Source of the DNA: an uncultured bacterium
GTDB taxonomy: Bacteria > Bacillota_I > Bacilli_A > RF39 > UBA660
Direction of reading: 5' to 3'
Length of the DNA stretch: 5,612 nucleotides
Assembly (NCBI GenBank): GCA_900314225.1
Contig: OMUM01000043.1
Span: forward strand, 1 to 5,612
Positions 1-5,182 of this stretch are shown here, piece after piece; positions within the stretch are counted from its first letter, which is position 1, and every line of letters starts with the position of its first letter. The notes below the pieces were generated by a model. That model saw only the letters and a program-made list of their open reading frames with translations. It was not told the origin of the DNA and searched no databases. A program made the translations under genes and the position numbers.

Positions 1-79
1 CATCAACTAATTCCTTAATTTCTAATAAATTCATTTCTTTTAAACTACTGATAAAATCTTCTTTTGTTAATTTAGCCAT
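1..79 (-). CDS. rplL: 50S ribosomal protein L7/L12, N-terminal fragment (cut by window edge)
   Basis: Only the first 26 codons are present; the gene continues past position 1. L7/L12 forms the flexible ribosomal stalk that recruits and stimulates translational GTPases, and its N-terminal domain dimerises and binds the C-terminal helix of L10. The visible peptide starts MAKLTKEDFISSLKEMNLLE and continues with IKELVD, which fits the helical dimerisation domain that usually leads into an acidic EE.F segment. Position directly after rplJ is the standard order. There are two in-frame ATGs, at 85 and 79. The Shine-Dalgarno AGGAGG (93-88) is 2 nt from the first and 8 nt from the second, so the ATG at 79 is chosen. 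Identity rests on both the short sequence and synteny. Confidence 0.9.
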   Translation of the reverse strand, partial: MAKLTKEDFISSLKEMNLLEIKELVD

Positions 80-87
80 TTTCATAT

Positions 88-93
88 CCTCCT
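88..93 (-). promoter_or_regulatory. Shine-Dalgarno of rplL, deciding the start
   Basis: A perfect AGGAGG reads on the minus strand in the 27-nt gap after rplJ. Its spacing selects the ATG at 79 over the in-frame ATG at 85, which is only 2 nt away. A strong, separate ribosome-binding site fits the need to make several L7/L12 copies per L10. Confidence 0.85.
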
Positions 94-106
94 ATATTTT
101 ATTTTT

Positions 107-604
107 TTATTTTTCTTCTTCTTTTTGTTTACTATATAAATCTAAACAAATAGATAAATCTCTTACAATTCCAATCATTCCACCAGCTAACATAGTTAAA
201 AGTTGGTCACGAGATGGTAATGCAGCATATTCAGCTAACTTAGCTTGATCAGCTTTATCTCCATCAACAATCCCTACTTTCAAAATTAAAGCTGGGTGAT
301 CTTTAGCAAAATCAGATATTACCTTAACTGGAGCAACTTGATCACTACTATATGCAAATGCACTTGGACCAGTTAATCCTTCCTTAAGATCAATACCTAA
401 ATCATTAAAAGCTCTAGCCATTAAAGTATTTTTAAATACTTTGTAATCAGAATTATTTTCTCTTAATTTAATACGTAATTCCTTAGCTTCAGAATCAGTG
501 ATACCACGATAGTCAAATAAAACTATTGATTTAGCATTAGAAACACGATCTTTAATTTCATCAATAATTGCTTGCTTTTGCTTTAAGATTTTCTCACTTG
601 CCAT
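107..604 (-). CDS. rplJ: 50S ribosomal protein L10
   Basis: L10 anchors the stalk: its N-terminal domain binds 23S rRNA together with L11, and its C-terminal helix carries L7/L12 dimers. The 165-residue length is typical (about 166 in B. subtilis). Family marks are YRGIT (residues 32-36), the segment VFKNTLMARA (56-65) and LTGPSAFAY (77-85). A long C-terminal helix starting near LPSRDQLL (129-136) ends in a lysine/glutamate-rich tail, as expected for the L12-binding helix. The start is ATG at 604 with AAGGAGG upstream (619-613). It lies between rplA and rplL and has its own promoter and L10 leader, so autogenous control by the L10-L12 complex is likely. The stop is TAA. Confidence 0.98.
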   Translation of the reverse strand: MASEKILKQKQAIIDEIKDRVSNAKSIVLFDYRGITDSEAKELRIKLRENNSDYKVFKNTLMARAFNDLGIDLKEGLTGPSAFAYSSDQVAPVKVISDFAKDHPALILKVGIVDGDKADQAKLAEYAALPSRDQLLTMLAGGMIGIVRDLSICLDLYSKQKEEEK

Positions 605-612
605 CTAATACA

Positions 613-619
613 CCTCCTT
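613..619 (-). promoter_or_regulatory. Shine-Dalgarno of rplJ
   Basis: AAGGAGG, followed by TG, is 8 nt before the rplJ ATG. It lies just downstream of the leader's closing helix, so it stays accessible when the leader is folded. That suggests control acts mainly on transcription elongation rather than by hiding this site. Confidence 0.8.
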
Positions 620-630
620 AATTTATTGAG

Positions 631-734
631 GGATGCCATAAAAAAGTTCCCGAAAATTCGAGAACTTTAAAATAAGAAACAAAGTCCTCGGTAGGATTTA
701 CATTTTACCTACTGTCTATGGCACCTACAAATTG
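631..734 (-). promoter_or_regulatory. L10 leader (autoregulatory 5' UTR of rplJ-rplL)
   Basis: The transcript carries the conserved L10-leader blocks GCCATAGACAGTAGG and, further on, AAATCCTACCGAGG. Within it, GTAGG (712-708) pairs with CCTAC (695-691) to form the conserved arm. GGTGCCATA (725-717) pairs with TATGGCATC (640-632) over nine positions, one of them a G-U, closing the whole domain. A terminator-like hairpin (668-643) sits between the arm and the 3' closing strand. In B. subtilis this leader is bound by the L10(L12)4 complex and controls rplJL by transcription attenuation; the same mechanism is inferred here. The boundaries are approximate: the 5' end is the predicted transcription start and the 3' end is the closing helix. 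Confidence 0.9.
638..668 (-). terminator. Intrinsic terminator/attenuator inside the L10 leader
   Basis: On the minus strand an 11-bp stem (668-658 with 653-643, one T-G pair) has a 4-nt loop (657-654) and is followed by TTTAT at 642-638, so the run with the end of the stem reads TTTTTTAT. It lies after the L10-binding arm and before the rplJ Shine-Dalgarno, the position expected for an attenuator. Its last bases overlap the first bases of the leader's 3' closing strand (640-632), so the two structures compete slightly at that point. Confidence 0.85.
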
Positions 735-739
735 TCTTT

Positions 740-768
740 ATTATATACTATTTATTTTTACTTGTCAA
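740..768 (-). promoter_or_regulatory. Consensus sigma-A promoter of rplJ-rplL
   Basis: TTGACA (768-763) and TATAAT (745-740) are separated by exactly 17 nt, a perfect match to the vegetative sigma-70/sigma-A consensus. The expected start is near 734-733, just ahead of the L10 leader. The -35 box lies inside the last codons of rplA (FDK) and the rplA stop codon falls in the spacer, so promoter and coding sequence share DNA. Confidence 0.93.
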
Positions 769-1453
769 AATTATTTTCTATTTTTATTCCAGGTCCCATA
801 GTAGATGATATAGAAATACTCTTAATATAATCACCTTTTACAGTAGCTGGTTTAATTCTAATAATTTGATTAACAAATGCATCTAAATTAGCTAATAAAT
901 CTTCCTCACTAAATGAAACTTTTCCAATTATCCCGTGAATAATTCCAAAAGAATCAGTTCTATATTCAACACGTCCAGCTTTAACTTCTTCAACTGCCTT
1001 CTTAATATCCATAGTAACTGTACCAGTCTTTGGATTTGGCATTAAACCTTTTGGTCCTAAAACACGTCCTAATTTTCCAAGTAAAGGCATCATATCAGGA
1101 GTAGCAATGATTGTGTCAAAATCGAACCAATTTTCTTTTTCGATTTTCTCTAACATATCAGTATCTCCGACATAATCAGCTCCAGCATCTTTTGCTTCTT
1201 GAGCTTTAGGTCCTCTTGCGATTACTAAAACTTTCTTAGTTTTACCAGTTCCTTTAGGAAGTACAATTGCACCCCTTAATTGTTGATCAGCTTTTTTAGT
1301 ATCCAAATTTAATCGCATAGCAATTTCAACTGATCCATCAAAAGAACTAATAGAAGTTTCTTTAACTAATTTTACAGCTTCTTCTTTTGTATACAACTTT
1401 GTCTTATCAACTTTAGATAAAACTTCAGTATACTTTTTACTTCTCTTTCTCAT
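758..1453 (-). CDS. rplA: 50S ribosomal protein L1
   Basis: L1 forms the mobile protuberance at the ribosomal E site, where it helps release deacylated tRNA; in many bacteria it also represses its own operon by binding mRNA. The 231-residue length is normal (232 in B. subtilis). The family signature LGRVLGPKGLMPNPKTG is at residues 128-144, FDGSVEIAM at 38-46, and the RNA-contact motif TMGPG at 218-222. ATG at 1453 is preceded by AAGGAGG (1467-1461) with 7 nt spacing. It follows rplK by 70 nt and a candidate L1-binding structure occupies that gap. Its 3' end contains the -35 box of the next promoter, which constrains the last codons. The stop is TAA. Confidence 0.98.
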   Translation of the reverse strand: MRKRSKKYTEVLSKVDKTKLYTKEEAVKLVKETSISSFDGSVEIAMRLNLDTKKADQQLRGAIVLPKGTGKTKKVLVIARGPKAQEAKDAGADYVGDTDMLEKIEKENWFDFDTIIATPDMMPLLGKLGRVLGPKGLMPNPKTGTVTMDIKKAVEEVKAGRVEYRTDSFGIIHGIIGKVSFSEEDLLANLDAFVNQIIRIKPATVKGDYIKSISISSTMGPGIKIENNFDK

Positions 1454-1468
1454 TTTATTTCCTCCTTA

Positions 1469-1496
1469 TGTGGTAAAGCGGATTTTTCCTTCCACT
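1469..1496 (-). promoter_or_regulatory. Candidate L1-binding site in the rplK-rplA gap
   Basis: The RNA would fold as an outer stem GTGG (1495-1492) with CCAC (1473-1470) and an inner stem GGA (1489-1487) with TCC (1482-1480) closed by AAAA. Between them is an asymmetric internal loop of AA on one side and GCTTTA on the other. This resembles the L1 site of bacterial 23S rRNA, where a GTGGGAG strand faces a strand ending in ATACCAC with a lopsided loop. It ends two nucleotides before the rplA Shine-Dalgarno, so bound L1 could block initiation. L1 autoregulation through such mimics is known in bacteria; its action here is inferred. Confidence 0.55.
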
Positions 1497-1523
1497 AGGT
1501 ATAACCTGTAGAAAATAATAAAA

Positions 1524-1949
1524 TTAATCTTTTATTTCAATACCCATATTTTTTGCAGTACCAGCAACAATCTTCATTGCTTCTTCAACATCATATGCAT
1601 TTAAATCTGGTAATTTGATTTCAGCAATTTCTTTTAATGTTGCATTACTAATAGTTGCAACTGTTTGCTTAGAACCATTTGCAGATCCTTTTTGAACTTT
1701 AGCATATTTTTTTAACAAGAAACTTGTTGGTGGAGTTTTAACTACAAAATCAAAACTTCTGTCATCATAAATTGTAATTTCAACAGGTAAAATATCACCC
1801 ATTTTATCACGAGTTGCTTCATTATATTTAGTACAGAAATCTTGTAAATTAATTCCTGCAGGTCCTAAAACTGTACCAACTGGTGGTGCAGGTGTAGCTT
1901 TTCCTGCAGCTATTTGTAATTTAACTTTTTTTACTACTTCTTGTGCCAC
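1524..1949 (-). CDS. rplK: 50S ribosomal protein L11
   Basis: L11 binds the GTPase-associated region of 23S rRNA at the stalk base with L10; it takes part in factor-dependent steps and, in organisms that have RelA/Rel, in stringent-response activation. The GTG at 1949 gives 141 residues, the standard length, beginning MAQEVVKKVKLQI. GTG at 1958 would add three residues, but its first base lies inside the Shine-Dalgarno AGGAGG (1963-1958), whereas 1949 is 8 nt away. Conserved parts are GKATPAPPVG (16-25), which contains the prolines contacted by thiostrepton, followed by LGPAGIN and DFC. A C-terminal RNA-binding domain includes KTPPTSFLLKK and ATISNATLKEIAEIK. A T occupies the position where many L11 proteins have P (GTVLG for GPALG). 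It is first in a two-gene unit with rplA. The stop is TAA. Confidence 0.98.
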   Translation of the reverse strand: MAQEVVKKVKLQIAAGKATPAPPVGTVLGPAGINLQDFCTKYNEATRDKMGDILPVEITIYDDRSFDFVVKTPPTSFLLKKYAKVQKGSANGSKQTVATISNATLKEIAEIKLPDLNAYDVEEAMKIVAGTAKNMGIEIKD

Positions 1950-1957
1950 GAAAAACA

Positions 1958-1963
1958 CCTCCT
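1958..1963 (-). promoter_or_regulatory. Shine-Dalgarno of rplK, deciding the GTG start
   Basis: AGGAGG sits 8 nt ahead of GTG at 1949. It overlaps the alternative in-frame GTG at 1958, which therefore cannot be the start. Confidence 0.85.
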
Positions 1964-1980
1964 ATAATTTTTGTTTTCGC

Positions 1981-2036
1981 GAGTGGTCCAAATAGCTTGA
2001 TTCCCGCTTTAATAAATGCAAACCATGCTTCCCACT
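1981..2036 (-). promoter_or_regulatory. Candidate L1-binding leader structure upstream of rplK
   Basis: AGTGG (2036-2032) can pair with CCACT (1986-1982), enclosing a strand that opens GGAAGC and a strand that ends AAGCTATTTGGA. The outer stem with GTGGGAAGC on its 5' side resembles the 23S rRNA L1 site and the second candidate in front of rplA. The interior is longer and less regular than in the rplA copy. It lies between the predicted rplK start of transcription and the rplK Shine-Dalgarno, the usual place for L1 control of the L11-L1 operon. Function is inferred from position and resemblance. Confidence 0.5.
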
Positions 2037-2071
2037 AACAACTATATATATAAACTAAATATAGCCCCTAA

Positions 2072-2100
2072 ATAATAACATAATTCTCTTCATTTATCAA
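2072..2100 (-). promoter_or_regulatory. Promoter of rplK-rplA
   Basis: TTGATA (2100-2095) and TATTAT (2077-2072) are separated by 17 nt, each with one mismatch to consensus. A TG one base before the -10 box makes it an extended -10. It starts 9 nt after the nusG stop codon, and the predicted start near 2065 leaves a leader of roughly 115 nt. An AT-alternating stretch follows in that leader. Confidence 0.85.
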
Positions 2101-2108
2101 GAAAATAT

Positions 2109-2642
2109 TTATATATTCTCTATTTGGCCTATTTCAACTTCTACAGAAGTTTCTTGACCAAATAAATCAACAGTTAACATTACTTTTTGATTAGGTAAAT
2201 CAACAGAATCAATTTTTCCAAACATTCCATTGAATGGTCCAGCAATAATTTTAACTTTTGTACCAACTTTTAATTCAGTATCAACATTCATTCTGCTGAT
2301 TCCCATGCTACCTAATACTTTGTCAACTTCATATGGTTGTAAAGGTGTAGGTTTGGCTCCCTTTCCACTAGATCCAATAAATCCAGTTACTCCCGGAGTA
2401 TTTCTAACAACATACCAAGCTTCATCACTCATAACCATTTCTACTAAAATATAACCAGGAAACATCTTCTTAACTCTCTCTTTAGTAACACCATTTTTAA
2501 CTTCAGTTACTTTCTCTTCTGGAACAACAACCCTAAAAATATAATCCTTCATATCCATAGATTGGGCTCTCATTTCAAGTTTCTCTTTAACCTTATTTTC
2601 ATGTCCTGAATAAGTATTAACTACATACCATTGTTTATCCAT
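2109..2642 (-). CDS. nusG: Transcription elongation/antitermination factor NusG
   Basis: NusG binds the RNA polymerase clamp across the DNA channel and modulates pausing and termination; its KOW domain contacts partners such as ribosomal S10 or Rho. The N-terminal domain has WYVVNTYSGHENKV (5-18), FPGYILVEM (61-69) and WYVVRNTPGVTGF (76-88). The KOW motif is at about 124-150 (VGTKVKIIAGPFNGMFGKI). The 177-residue length equals that of B. subtilis. N81 and T82 fall at the same positions as the B. subtilis residues that read the non-template strand at TTNTTT pause motifs, so pause-promoting activity is plausible. ATG at 2642 has AAAAGGAG (2657-2650), which overlaps the secE stop codon. It is co-transcribed with secE, as in most bacteria. 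The stop is TAA. Confidence 0.98.
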   Translation of the reverse strand: MDKQWYVVNTYSGHENKVKEKLEMRAQSMDMKDYIFRVVVPEEKVTEVKNGVTKERVKKMFPGYILVEMVMSDEAWYVVRNTPGVTGFIGSSGKGAKPTPLQPYEVDKVLGSMGISRMNVDTELKVGTKVKIIAGPFNGMFGKIDSVDLPNQKVMLTVDLFGQETSVEVEIGQIENI

Positions 2643-2655
2643 ATATTTACTCCTT

Positions 2656-2979
2656 TTAACCTAATAATGATTGAACTAATGCAAAAAGAACATCAATAAT
2701 ATAGAAGAAAAGTGAACAAAACAAAATAAAAATAATTGTCGCAACTGAATACTTAACCATATCATTTTTACTTGTCCAATGAACTTTCTTAAATTCACTC
2801 TTAACACCATGACAAAATATCATAAATCTAGTAAATAAATTCTTCTTTTCATTATCATTTTTCTTAATTTTTCTTACTTGTTTTTTAGACTTCTTTTCAT
2901 CAGCTTTTTTTTGTTCTTTTTTCTTAATACTTGAAGTATTATAAGTATCTTCAATAACTTTTTTTCTAACTTCAGCCAT
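2656..2979 (-). CDS. secE: Preprotein translocase subunit SecE with a charged N-terminal extension
   Basis: SecE clamps the two halves of SecY in the membrane channel for protein export. The conserved core is at the C-terminal end: an amphipathic segment (about 49-66), the cytoplasmic motif EFKKVHWTS (62-70) and one transmembrane helix (about 76-99). The 107-residue length exceeds the roughly 60 residues of the single-span Gram-positive form. The excess is residues 1-48, rich in K, E and N and containing KKKEQKKADEKKSKKQ, with no hydrophobic span, so it should be cytoplasmic. ATG at 2979 follows AAGGTGA (2990-2984). An internal ATG at M53 would remove part of the amphipathic helix and lacks support. 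It is followed by nusG with overlapping translation signals. Confidence 0.95.
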   Translation of the reverse strand: MAEVRKKVIEDTYNTSSIKKKEQKKADEKKSKKQVRKIKKNDNEKKNLFTRFMIFCHGVKSEFKKVHWTSKNDMVKYSVATIIFILFCSLFFYIIDVLFALVQSLLG

Positions 2980-3010
2980 ATTTTCACCTTTTCAAAATAA
3001 TTTCAAAATA

Positions 3011-3029
3011 AAAACACATCTATGTGTTT
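3011..3029 (-). terminator. Weak hairpin plus T-run in the secE leader
   Basis: AAACACA (3029-3023) pairs with TGTGTTT (3018-3012) around a TAGA loop, followed by a T-rich tail (TTTTTATTTT). The 7-bp, mostly A-T stem is weak for a terminator. It begins within about 2 nt of the predicted transcription start of the secE promoter, so in that transcript it would be a 5'-terminal hairpin. In read-through RNA from the upstream gene it could act as a leaky terminator. The role is uncertain. Confidence 0.4.
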
Positions 3030-3037
3030 GTACCAAT

Positions 3038-3066
3038 AAAATAGCACACACATAAGAAAATGTCAA
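3038..3066 (-). promoter_or_regulatory. Promoter of secE-nusG
   Basis: TTGACA (3066-3061, perfect -35) and TATTTT (3043-3038, four of six) are 17 nt apart. TG one base before the -10 hexamer makes it an extended -10, which offsets the weaker match. It begins 6 nt after the stop codon of the upstream gene. The predicted start is near A3031, giving a leader of about 52 nt. Confidence 0.8.
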
Positions 3067-3072
3067 TATTTT

Positions 3073-3813
3073 TCAAAATAAGCTAACAATCCATATAAAC
3101 ATACTTATTGCTAAAATACAAAATATTAAAATAGTTGGAAGTAATAAATAGTTAATAAAAGCTCCATCACTGATACCAATATCTTTTCTATAAATCTGAC
3201 TATTTTTTAAATCATTTACATTCTCTAAATCTATTCGATTATTACTCATCTTAATAAGAGACTTTCCTTTACCAGATCCATCATTTTCTTGTAATCCACT
3301 ATCTAGTTTTTCTAAATTATGATTGCTTTTTTCTTTCATATACTCACAATAATAAACACTGCTACCCCTAACAATAATTCCTCTATAATAAGGAACATCA
3401 TCACTAGGAAGGAATTGAGAAAAGGAATCAAAATTATCTTTCAAAAATTGTAAATTTAATCGATTCAATGGTATACCAACATAGGAACAGACTTGAATTA
3501 AACTAGAAACTAAAATATCTTCTCTTTTCATTTGTTCTTTTTTTACAATATCTTTTGGTAAAGGCATAATACTTTCAAATTTAACATATGAAGGATCATT
3601 ATTTAATACTGTAATATTATAAATAGGCATATCATTAAAATCATTTTTGAAAAAAGTTCGTACGCAAAAATCATGTTCATGAATATATTTTAAAGAGCGA
3701 TCCATATTAAAAAAAATTTCTCTTTTTTCATCAACACTATTATGTAAAGTAATCCAATCGTTTAATGTACAAACATCATTTTGATTATTATTAAATGATT
3801 TCTCTCTATTCAT
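3073..3813 (-). CDS. Uncharacterised tail-anchored membrane protein
   Basis: I do not recognise this 246-residue protein. Residues 1-160 look like a folded soluble domain: DWITLHNSVDEKREIFFNMD (20-39), LKYIHEHDFCVRTF (41-54), a loop with MPLPKDIVKKEQ (83-94), FDSFSQFLPSDDVPYYRGI (128-146) and GSSVYYCEYMKEK (150-162). Residues 163-215 are polar and low in complexity. Residues 222-244 form one hydrophobic helix at the very end, with no N-terminal signal peptide, so the bulk should face the cytoplasm. LKYIHEH recalls a protein-kinase helix, but no glycine loop, HRD or DFG motif is visible, so I do not call it a kinase. ATG at 3813 has AGGT 3-4 nt upstream and is preferred. A GTG at 3828 adds five residues but has no Shine-Dalgarno before it. 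It lies 68 nt after the sigma gene, in the slot of rpmGB in B. subtilis. The stop is TGA. Confidence 0.85.
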   Translation of the reverse strand: MNREKSFNNNQNDVCTLNDWITLHNSVDEKREIFFNMDRSLKYIHEHDFCVRTFFKNDFNDMPIYNITVLNNDPSYVKFESIMPLPKDIVKKEQMKREDILVSSLIQVCSYVGIPLNRLNLQFLKDNFDSFSQFLPSDDVPYYRGIIVRGSSVYYCEYMKEKSNHNLEKLDSGLQENDGSGKGKSLIKMSNNRIDLENVNDLKNSQIYRKDIGISDGAFINYLLLPTILIFCILAISMFIWIVSLF

Positions 3814-3881
3814 TATACCTACCAACACCTTAGTCTATATAGTTATATTTTAAATCAAATAATTTTAAAAAACAATTAAAT

Positions 3882-4472
3882 CTAAATAATATGACTCTTT
3901 TTTAATTTAATTTTAATATTTTTTCTTAAAATTTCTATCTTATGACCTATAGTAGAAATAGGTATATCCAATAAAGTACTAATCTCACTAAAAGAAAAAT
4001 TATTCATTCGTAATTCAAAAGGAGCACTATATTCAATATTAGAAGCATATAAACACTCTTTAACAATAGCAACAACCAAATTATAATCAACTATATTATT
4101 TACATCAGCACATTTATCAAAAAAATCAATATCATCAATAGAAACAAGATTATTAATACTGATATTTTTATTAACAGAAGTAATTTTCCTACAGTAAGAA
4201 ATCAAATGTCTTCTAGTACACAAATCAACAAAAGTATAAAAAACAGTATTTTTACTAACATTATAATTAATAACAGCACTTTGAAATCCTATATAAGCCT
4301 CTTGTAAAAAATCATCATAATCATATCCATAACACTGAAACTTAGCATAATATTCTAAAGCTATTTTTTTAATAATTGGTTGATACTTATTAAATAAAGA
4401 ATAATATGAAGTATCATCATTCTCTCTAACCATTGAAATTAATTCATAATCATTATAATTTTTATATTTCAT
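3882..4472 (-). CDS. sigH: SigH-like sigma-70 family RNA polymerase sigma factor
   Basis: This would direct RNA polymerase to a specific promoter set. Region 2 is clear: DYDDFLQEAYIGFQSAVINY (51-70) covers the core-binding helix, and NTVFYTFVDLCTRRHLISY (75-93) covers the -10 recognition part. The latter, with the following ISINNLVSIDD (104-114), aligns by eye with B. subtilis SigH. A C-terminal helix-turn-helix, FSFSEISTLLDIPISTIGHKI (about 159-179), fits region 4. The 196-residue length is shorter than the 218 of B. subtilis SigH. Position after rlmB and before secE is that of sigH, although rae1 is missing between rlmB and this gene. ATG at 4472 is 5 nt after the rlmB stop, with GTAGG nearby. 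SigH controls competence and early sporulation in B. subtilis; whether this lineage does either cannot be seen here. The stop is TAG. Confidence 0.85.
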   Translation of the reverse strand: MKYKNYNDYELISMVRENDDTSYYSLFNKYQPIIKKIALEYYAKFQCYGYDYDDFLQEAYIGFQSAVINYNVSKNTVFYTFVDLCTRRHLISYCRKITSVNKNISINNLVSIDDIDFFDKCADVNNIVDYNLVVAIVKECLYASNIEYSAPFELRMNNFSFSEISTLLDIPISTIGHKIEILRKNIKIKLKKSHII

Positions 4473-4477
4473 TTAAC

Positions 4478-5179
4478 CTACTTTCTATTTCGGATCATTT
4501 CATATATCATTATTCCCGCAGCAACACTTGCATTAAGACTATTAGTTTTGCCATACATTGGAATTTTTGCAATAAAATCACATTTTTTAGTAACTAATTT
4601 TGACATTCCTATTCCTTCATTTCCAATTATTAATGCAATCTTACCATCATAATCAATATCTCGATAATCCACACTATTATCAGTCAAAGCAGTTCCAACA
4701 ATCCAATAACCAACACTTTTAAGTAAATCAATTGTATTAGCTAAATTAGTTACTTGAACAACCTTCACATTATTTAGAGTACCGACACTTGTCTTCATAA
4801 CAGTAGCATTTACCTGAACCTGTCTATCTTTTGGAATAATAATAGACTTAATTCCTGCAGCTTCACAAGTACGAATAATAGCCCCTAAATTATGAGGATC
4901 TTCAATATGATCTAAAACAACCACTTTTTCTTCATTATTATTTAAAAAAGAAGTAAAACTTGTATATTCATAATCCGAAACATCTAAGAGTATACCTTGA
5001 TGTAGTCCAGAACACAAACTATCAATTTTATTTTTTTCTAAATATTGAACTTGTATTTTTCTATTTTCGATAAGTGAAATAATTTTTTTATCACTAAAAC
5101 CAACCTGCAAATATATTTTTTTAATAAAATTATTATTTTCTAAATATTCTTTAGCAATATTTCTTCCATAAATAATCAT
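4478..5179 (-). CDS. rlmB: 23S rRNA 2'-O-ribose guanosine methyltransferase, TrmH/SpoU family
   Basis: RlmB uses S-adenosylmethionine to methylate the ribose of G2251 (E. coli numbering) in the peptidyl-transferase P loop. An N-terminal RNA-binding domain (about 1-75) starts with IYGRN (3-7). The SPOUT trefoil-knot domain shows motif 1 DHIEDPHNLGAIIRT (90-104, with N97 and R103), motif 2 LIIGNEGIG (183-191) and motif 3 IPMYGKTNSLNASVAAGI (206-223), all intact. At 233 residues it is slightly short of B. subtilis RlmB (YacO, about 249). ATG at 5179 is 3 nt after the mrnC stop, so the two are translationally close. The Shine-Dalgarno is weak (AAAG within the mrnC end). TrmH-family members differ in target, so the G2251 site rests on family resemblance and synteny. 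The stop is TAG. Confidence 0.93.
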   Translation of the reverse strand: MIIYGRNIAKEYLENNNFIKKIYLQVGFSDKKIISLIENRKIQVQYLEKNKIDSLCSGLHQGILLDVSDYEYTSFTSFLNNNEEKVVVLDHIEDPHNLGAIIRTCEAAGIKSIIIPKDRQVQVNATVMKTSVGTLNNVKVVQVTNLANTIDLLKSVGYWIVGTALTDNSVDYRDIDYDGKIALIIGNEGIGMSKLVTKKCDFIAKIPMYGKTNSLNASVAAGIMIYEMIRNRK

Positions 5180-5182
5180 AAT

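Noticed and set aside
1950..1958. Longer rplK start at GTG 1958
   Set aside because: The codon overlaps the Shine-Dalgarno AGGAGG. GTG at 1949 has proper spacing and gives the standard 141 residues.
2042..2054. Alternating TA run in the rplK leader
   Set aside because: A short AT dinucleotide tract expected in low-GC intergenic DNA; no further repeat units or structure are attached to it.
2230..2454. Open frame of 74 codons on the plus strand
   Set aside because: It lies wholly inside nusG in antisense, has no convincing Shine-Dalgarno or family resemblance, and nusG itself is unmistakable.
2980..3072. A small rpmG (L33) gene before secE
   Set aside because: The gap is 93 nt, too short for L33 (about 49 codons), and it holds a promoter and hairpin. 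No L33 motif is visible.
3073..3075. TGA as a tryptophan codon (mycoplasma code)
   Set aside because: All seven Trp codons checked in the window are TGG. The TGA here is followed at once by a well-formed promoter, so it reads as a stop.
3814..3828. Longer start (GTG 3828) for the unknown gene
   Set aside because: No Shine-Dalgarno precedes it. ATG at 3813 has AGGT just upstream, although at short spacing, so the choice is not certain.
3829..3881. Possible promoter between the sigma gene and the unknown gene (TTGTTT, 17 nt, TAAAAT)
   Set aside because: The -35 matches only three of six bases, and such combinations are common by chance in DNA this AT-rich. Co-transcription with the sigma gene is simpler.
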